Shown here in pieces: positions 62,088 to 64,000 of a DNA stretch of 64,000 nt. Under the pieces are notes generated by a model, which saw nothing but the letters and a program-made list of their open reading frames with translations, ran no database searches and was not told the DNA's origin. The position numbers and the translations under genes were made by a program. The first letter of the stretch is position 1. The number at the start of each line of letters is the position of its first letter. The DNA comes from Glebionis coronaria (lineage: Eukaryota; Streptophyta; Magnoliopsida; Asterales; Asteraceae), in the NCBI GenBank assembly GCA_025667525.1, contig CM046882.1, forward strand, positions 22,270,488 to 22,334,487. Reading direction: 5' to 3'.

Positions 62088-63256
62088 TAGGGATGAGCAT
62101 GGGGCGGTTTGGGGCTGTTTTTAGCTAAAATCAAACCTTGAACCGAAAACTTTGGTTTTTAAGAATCGCAAACCGTTTGGTTTCTGCTTTTTTATTTTCT
62201 TACTAAATCGGTTTGGTTTCGGTTTTATTTTTGGTTTTTATGTTTCGTAGAAATTTACTAATTCGTTAACTTAAAATGATCCAAACTTTAACCGGTTTCC
62301 CTTATATATAAAACAAGCAACTAATAATTTTCGTATCACTCTCAACAACCTTTCGTCATTTAAAATGTTCACAATCCAAATAAAAAATGTATTCGTCCTT
62401 TTTATTGCTAACCTCTTCCTTGTTGAGGATTTGAGGTGCATAGGTAAAAACAACAAGATAGTCACTGTATACATAGAATATATAGATTAAATAAGCAATA
62501 GCCGTTAACAACAAATACTTCACTTATTTAATAATCAAGATGAGTTTCATAAATTAAAATAATAGAATAATGATTTAAGATATCATGCCACAAGTTAGAA
62601 TCAACATCCTTATTTTTCTAGTTTATATGCAAACATTTTAAACGTATATGTAACAAACTTCTAACAATAATGACGTTAGCCATAGTTGGGTTAAGAAACA
62701 AAAAAATGATTATTAGTTTATTAAATCAATATTCATGGCCAAAATTTAGTCATCGTTATGTATACAAATCAATCATTATTGATGAGAAGATATAACAAGT
62801 GATTACAAATTAGCTAGTACTTGCATTACAATAAATCCAACTAATATAAAATCACTAATAAATTTATATATAAAATAAAAAAATAACAACATATAATTGG
62901 TATATTTATTTTAATTACACTAATAAATTATGCGTAAGAAAAAATAAAAGGTTCATAATTCATGATCGTACATATAGGGGTGTTACTCGTCAAAAAAGTA
63001 TTCAAATCTTTGTTATAAATAGTTTAACATCAATGTTTTTTATAAATATATAAATATTTTTGTAAAATTTAAAATATATATAATGGTGGGGTGGGGCGGT
63101 GTTTTTGGTTCGGGTTTTTTATGCAACCAAAAACCGCCCCAAACATTTGTTTTTTTAAATCAAAACCGTTCACACCGGTTTTTCAAATATTTCAGTTTTT
63201 TCGGTGCAAGGTTTTCGGTTTCGAATCGATTTTTTTGGTTTTTGTGCTCACTAGCT
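62088..63256. repeat. Possible DNA element bounded by AAACCG/CGGTTT sequences
   Basis: AGGGATGAGCATGGGGCGG at the left and a GTGCTCACT edge at the right flank an AT-rich interior. CCAAAAACCGCCCC and GGGGCGGT-type blocks pair as inverted repeats. No coding region; ends are uncertain. Confidence 0.3.
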
Positions 63257-64000
63257 CTATTTTTAGCAAAAACTATATTTAGTGATATTCAAGTTTATAT
63301 GAGCTTTTATTATAGATTTTTAAATGAAATGATATAGTTACAAGCAGTGGTTGCAAAAGAAGAAGCTTATAATAAGACTAATTAATCGCTATTTAAACGC
63401 TATTGGGCTATCAATTTTGACTATTTGTATAAACCGGACATACAAATCAACCAATCATGGTCAACGATTATAGATGGTGCTTAAATTTGTCGGAAACCTG
63501 CTGATTTTGCTGGAAATATTAAAACTTAGCGTAAACTTGTTTTAATCACTTATAGTAGTTGTTTATATCTATTACAAGTTGTTTTAAAAATCTTGTTGGA
63601 AATACCCAACAATCGTCAGAAATAATGAAAATACCAATCCAATTAATCATCGATCAATCACAAAATATCCAACACCGCATCGCGCAAACATTCTGCTAGT
63701 ATGCAATTAATACAAAAGTCTAGTGTATAAAACAATCAACAACACATGTACCACCTTCTTGGCCCAAATATAAATCATTTTCCCCCAAACATTTTAATGA
63801 AACTCTTGGCCCAAAGCTTGATTAGTCAGTATTTTACTCCTTATTTGCTTGGATTAAGAGTATGTTTGGCGTTTTTAGGAGTTATTTCTATATGCTAATT
63901 TAATTAACATGTCATTTGGAAGCTTATTTTTTTCAACATGCGCTTTCAAGCAACGAGATTTATTTATAATAATAGCTTATTTAAAAAAAATAATAAGCTC
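63257..64000. other. AT-rich intergenic to the window edge
   Basis: No gene was seen. The last 140 bp (AGTATGTTTGGCG and TAATAAGCTC-type text) may be the start of a further MITE cut by the window end. Confidence 0.4.

Noticed and set aside
63083..63337. 84-codon plus-strand frame rich in Phe
   Set aside because: It arises from the CGGTTT/TTTTGG repeat-like sequence of a probable non-autonomous element.

Overview
The window is nuclear DNA of a flowering plant, most likely a eudicot. The evidence is canonical GT-AG introns, plant-type Ty1/copia and Ty3/gypsy LTR retrotransposons primed by initiator tRNA-Met, Tourist-like MITEs, a tRNA-derived SINE, and genes of two plant families (caffeoyl-CoA O-methyltransferase and F-box/LRR). 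The general style of the repeats suggests Asteraceae, but that is only an impression. There are no bacterial-type operons. Most of the 64 kb is transposon and its debris.

Only two loci look like intact host genes, both on the minus strand: a three-exon F-box/LRR gene (52698-54222, 421 aa predicted) and a five-exon CCoAOMT-like methyltransferase (57409-58684, 235 aa predicted). They lie in one unit that exists in three related copies. Copy A (about 9.4-15.3 kb) keeps the F-box gene with a premature stop at codon 10, plus a piece of the methyltransferase last exon. Copy B (about 51.5-59.9 kb) is the intact one. Copy C (about 31.3-35.5 kb and 50.2-51.2 kb) keeps only the methyltransferase, damaged by indels and split by a retrotransposon.

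Layout: 1-2.0 kb, decayed copia pol end and probable LTR. 2698-9394, complete minus-strand gypsy element with 2.3-kb LTRs, gag only, 5-bp target-site duplication (TSD) TCTAA. 9.4-15.3 kb, copy A with a minisatellite and a solo LTR. 15481-18253, composite TIR element full of ATCATATATGAT palindromes. 19.0-20.0 kb, Helitron-like debris. 20095-21992, 5'-truncated LINE with an 18-bp TSD. 22149-22529, Tourist-like MITE. 23052-about 31.2 kb, an old LTR element (one LTR seen) carrying a very young non-autonomous LTR element (26751-29656). 31.3-51.2 kb, copy C, which holds a TRIM-like element (31815-33389) and a copia element (35480-50156) inserted in exon 2 of the methyltransferase. That copia element itself holds a SINE (36445-36582) and a 9.35-kb LTR element (38619-47968). 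51.5-59.9 kb, copy B. 60-64 kb, AT-rich repeat debris.

The nesting gives a relative history: an intron-1 MITE first, then duplication of the methyltransferase unit, then the copia insertion into copy C, then the SINE and the inner LTR element into the copia. Two structural signals are not explained by ordinary annotation. First, the TATA-like box lies inside an inverted repeat in the LTRs of several unrelated families. Second, a four-half-site GC-rich palindrome module recurs five times in the inner element.
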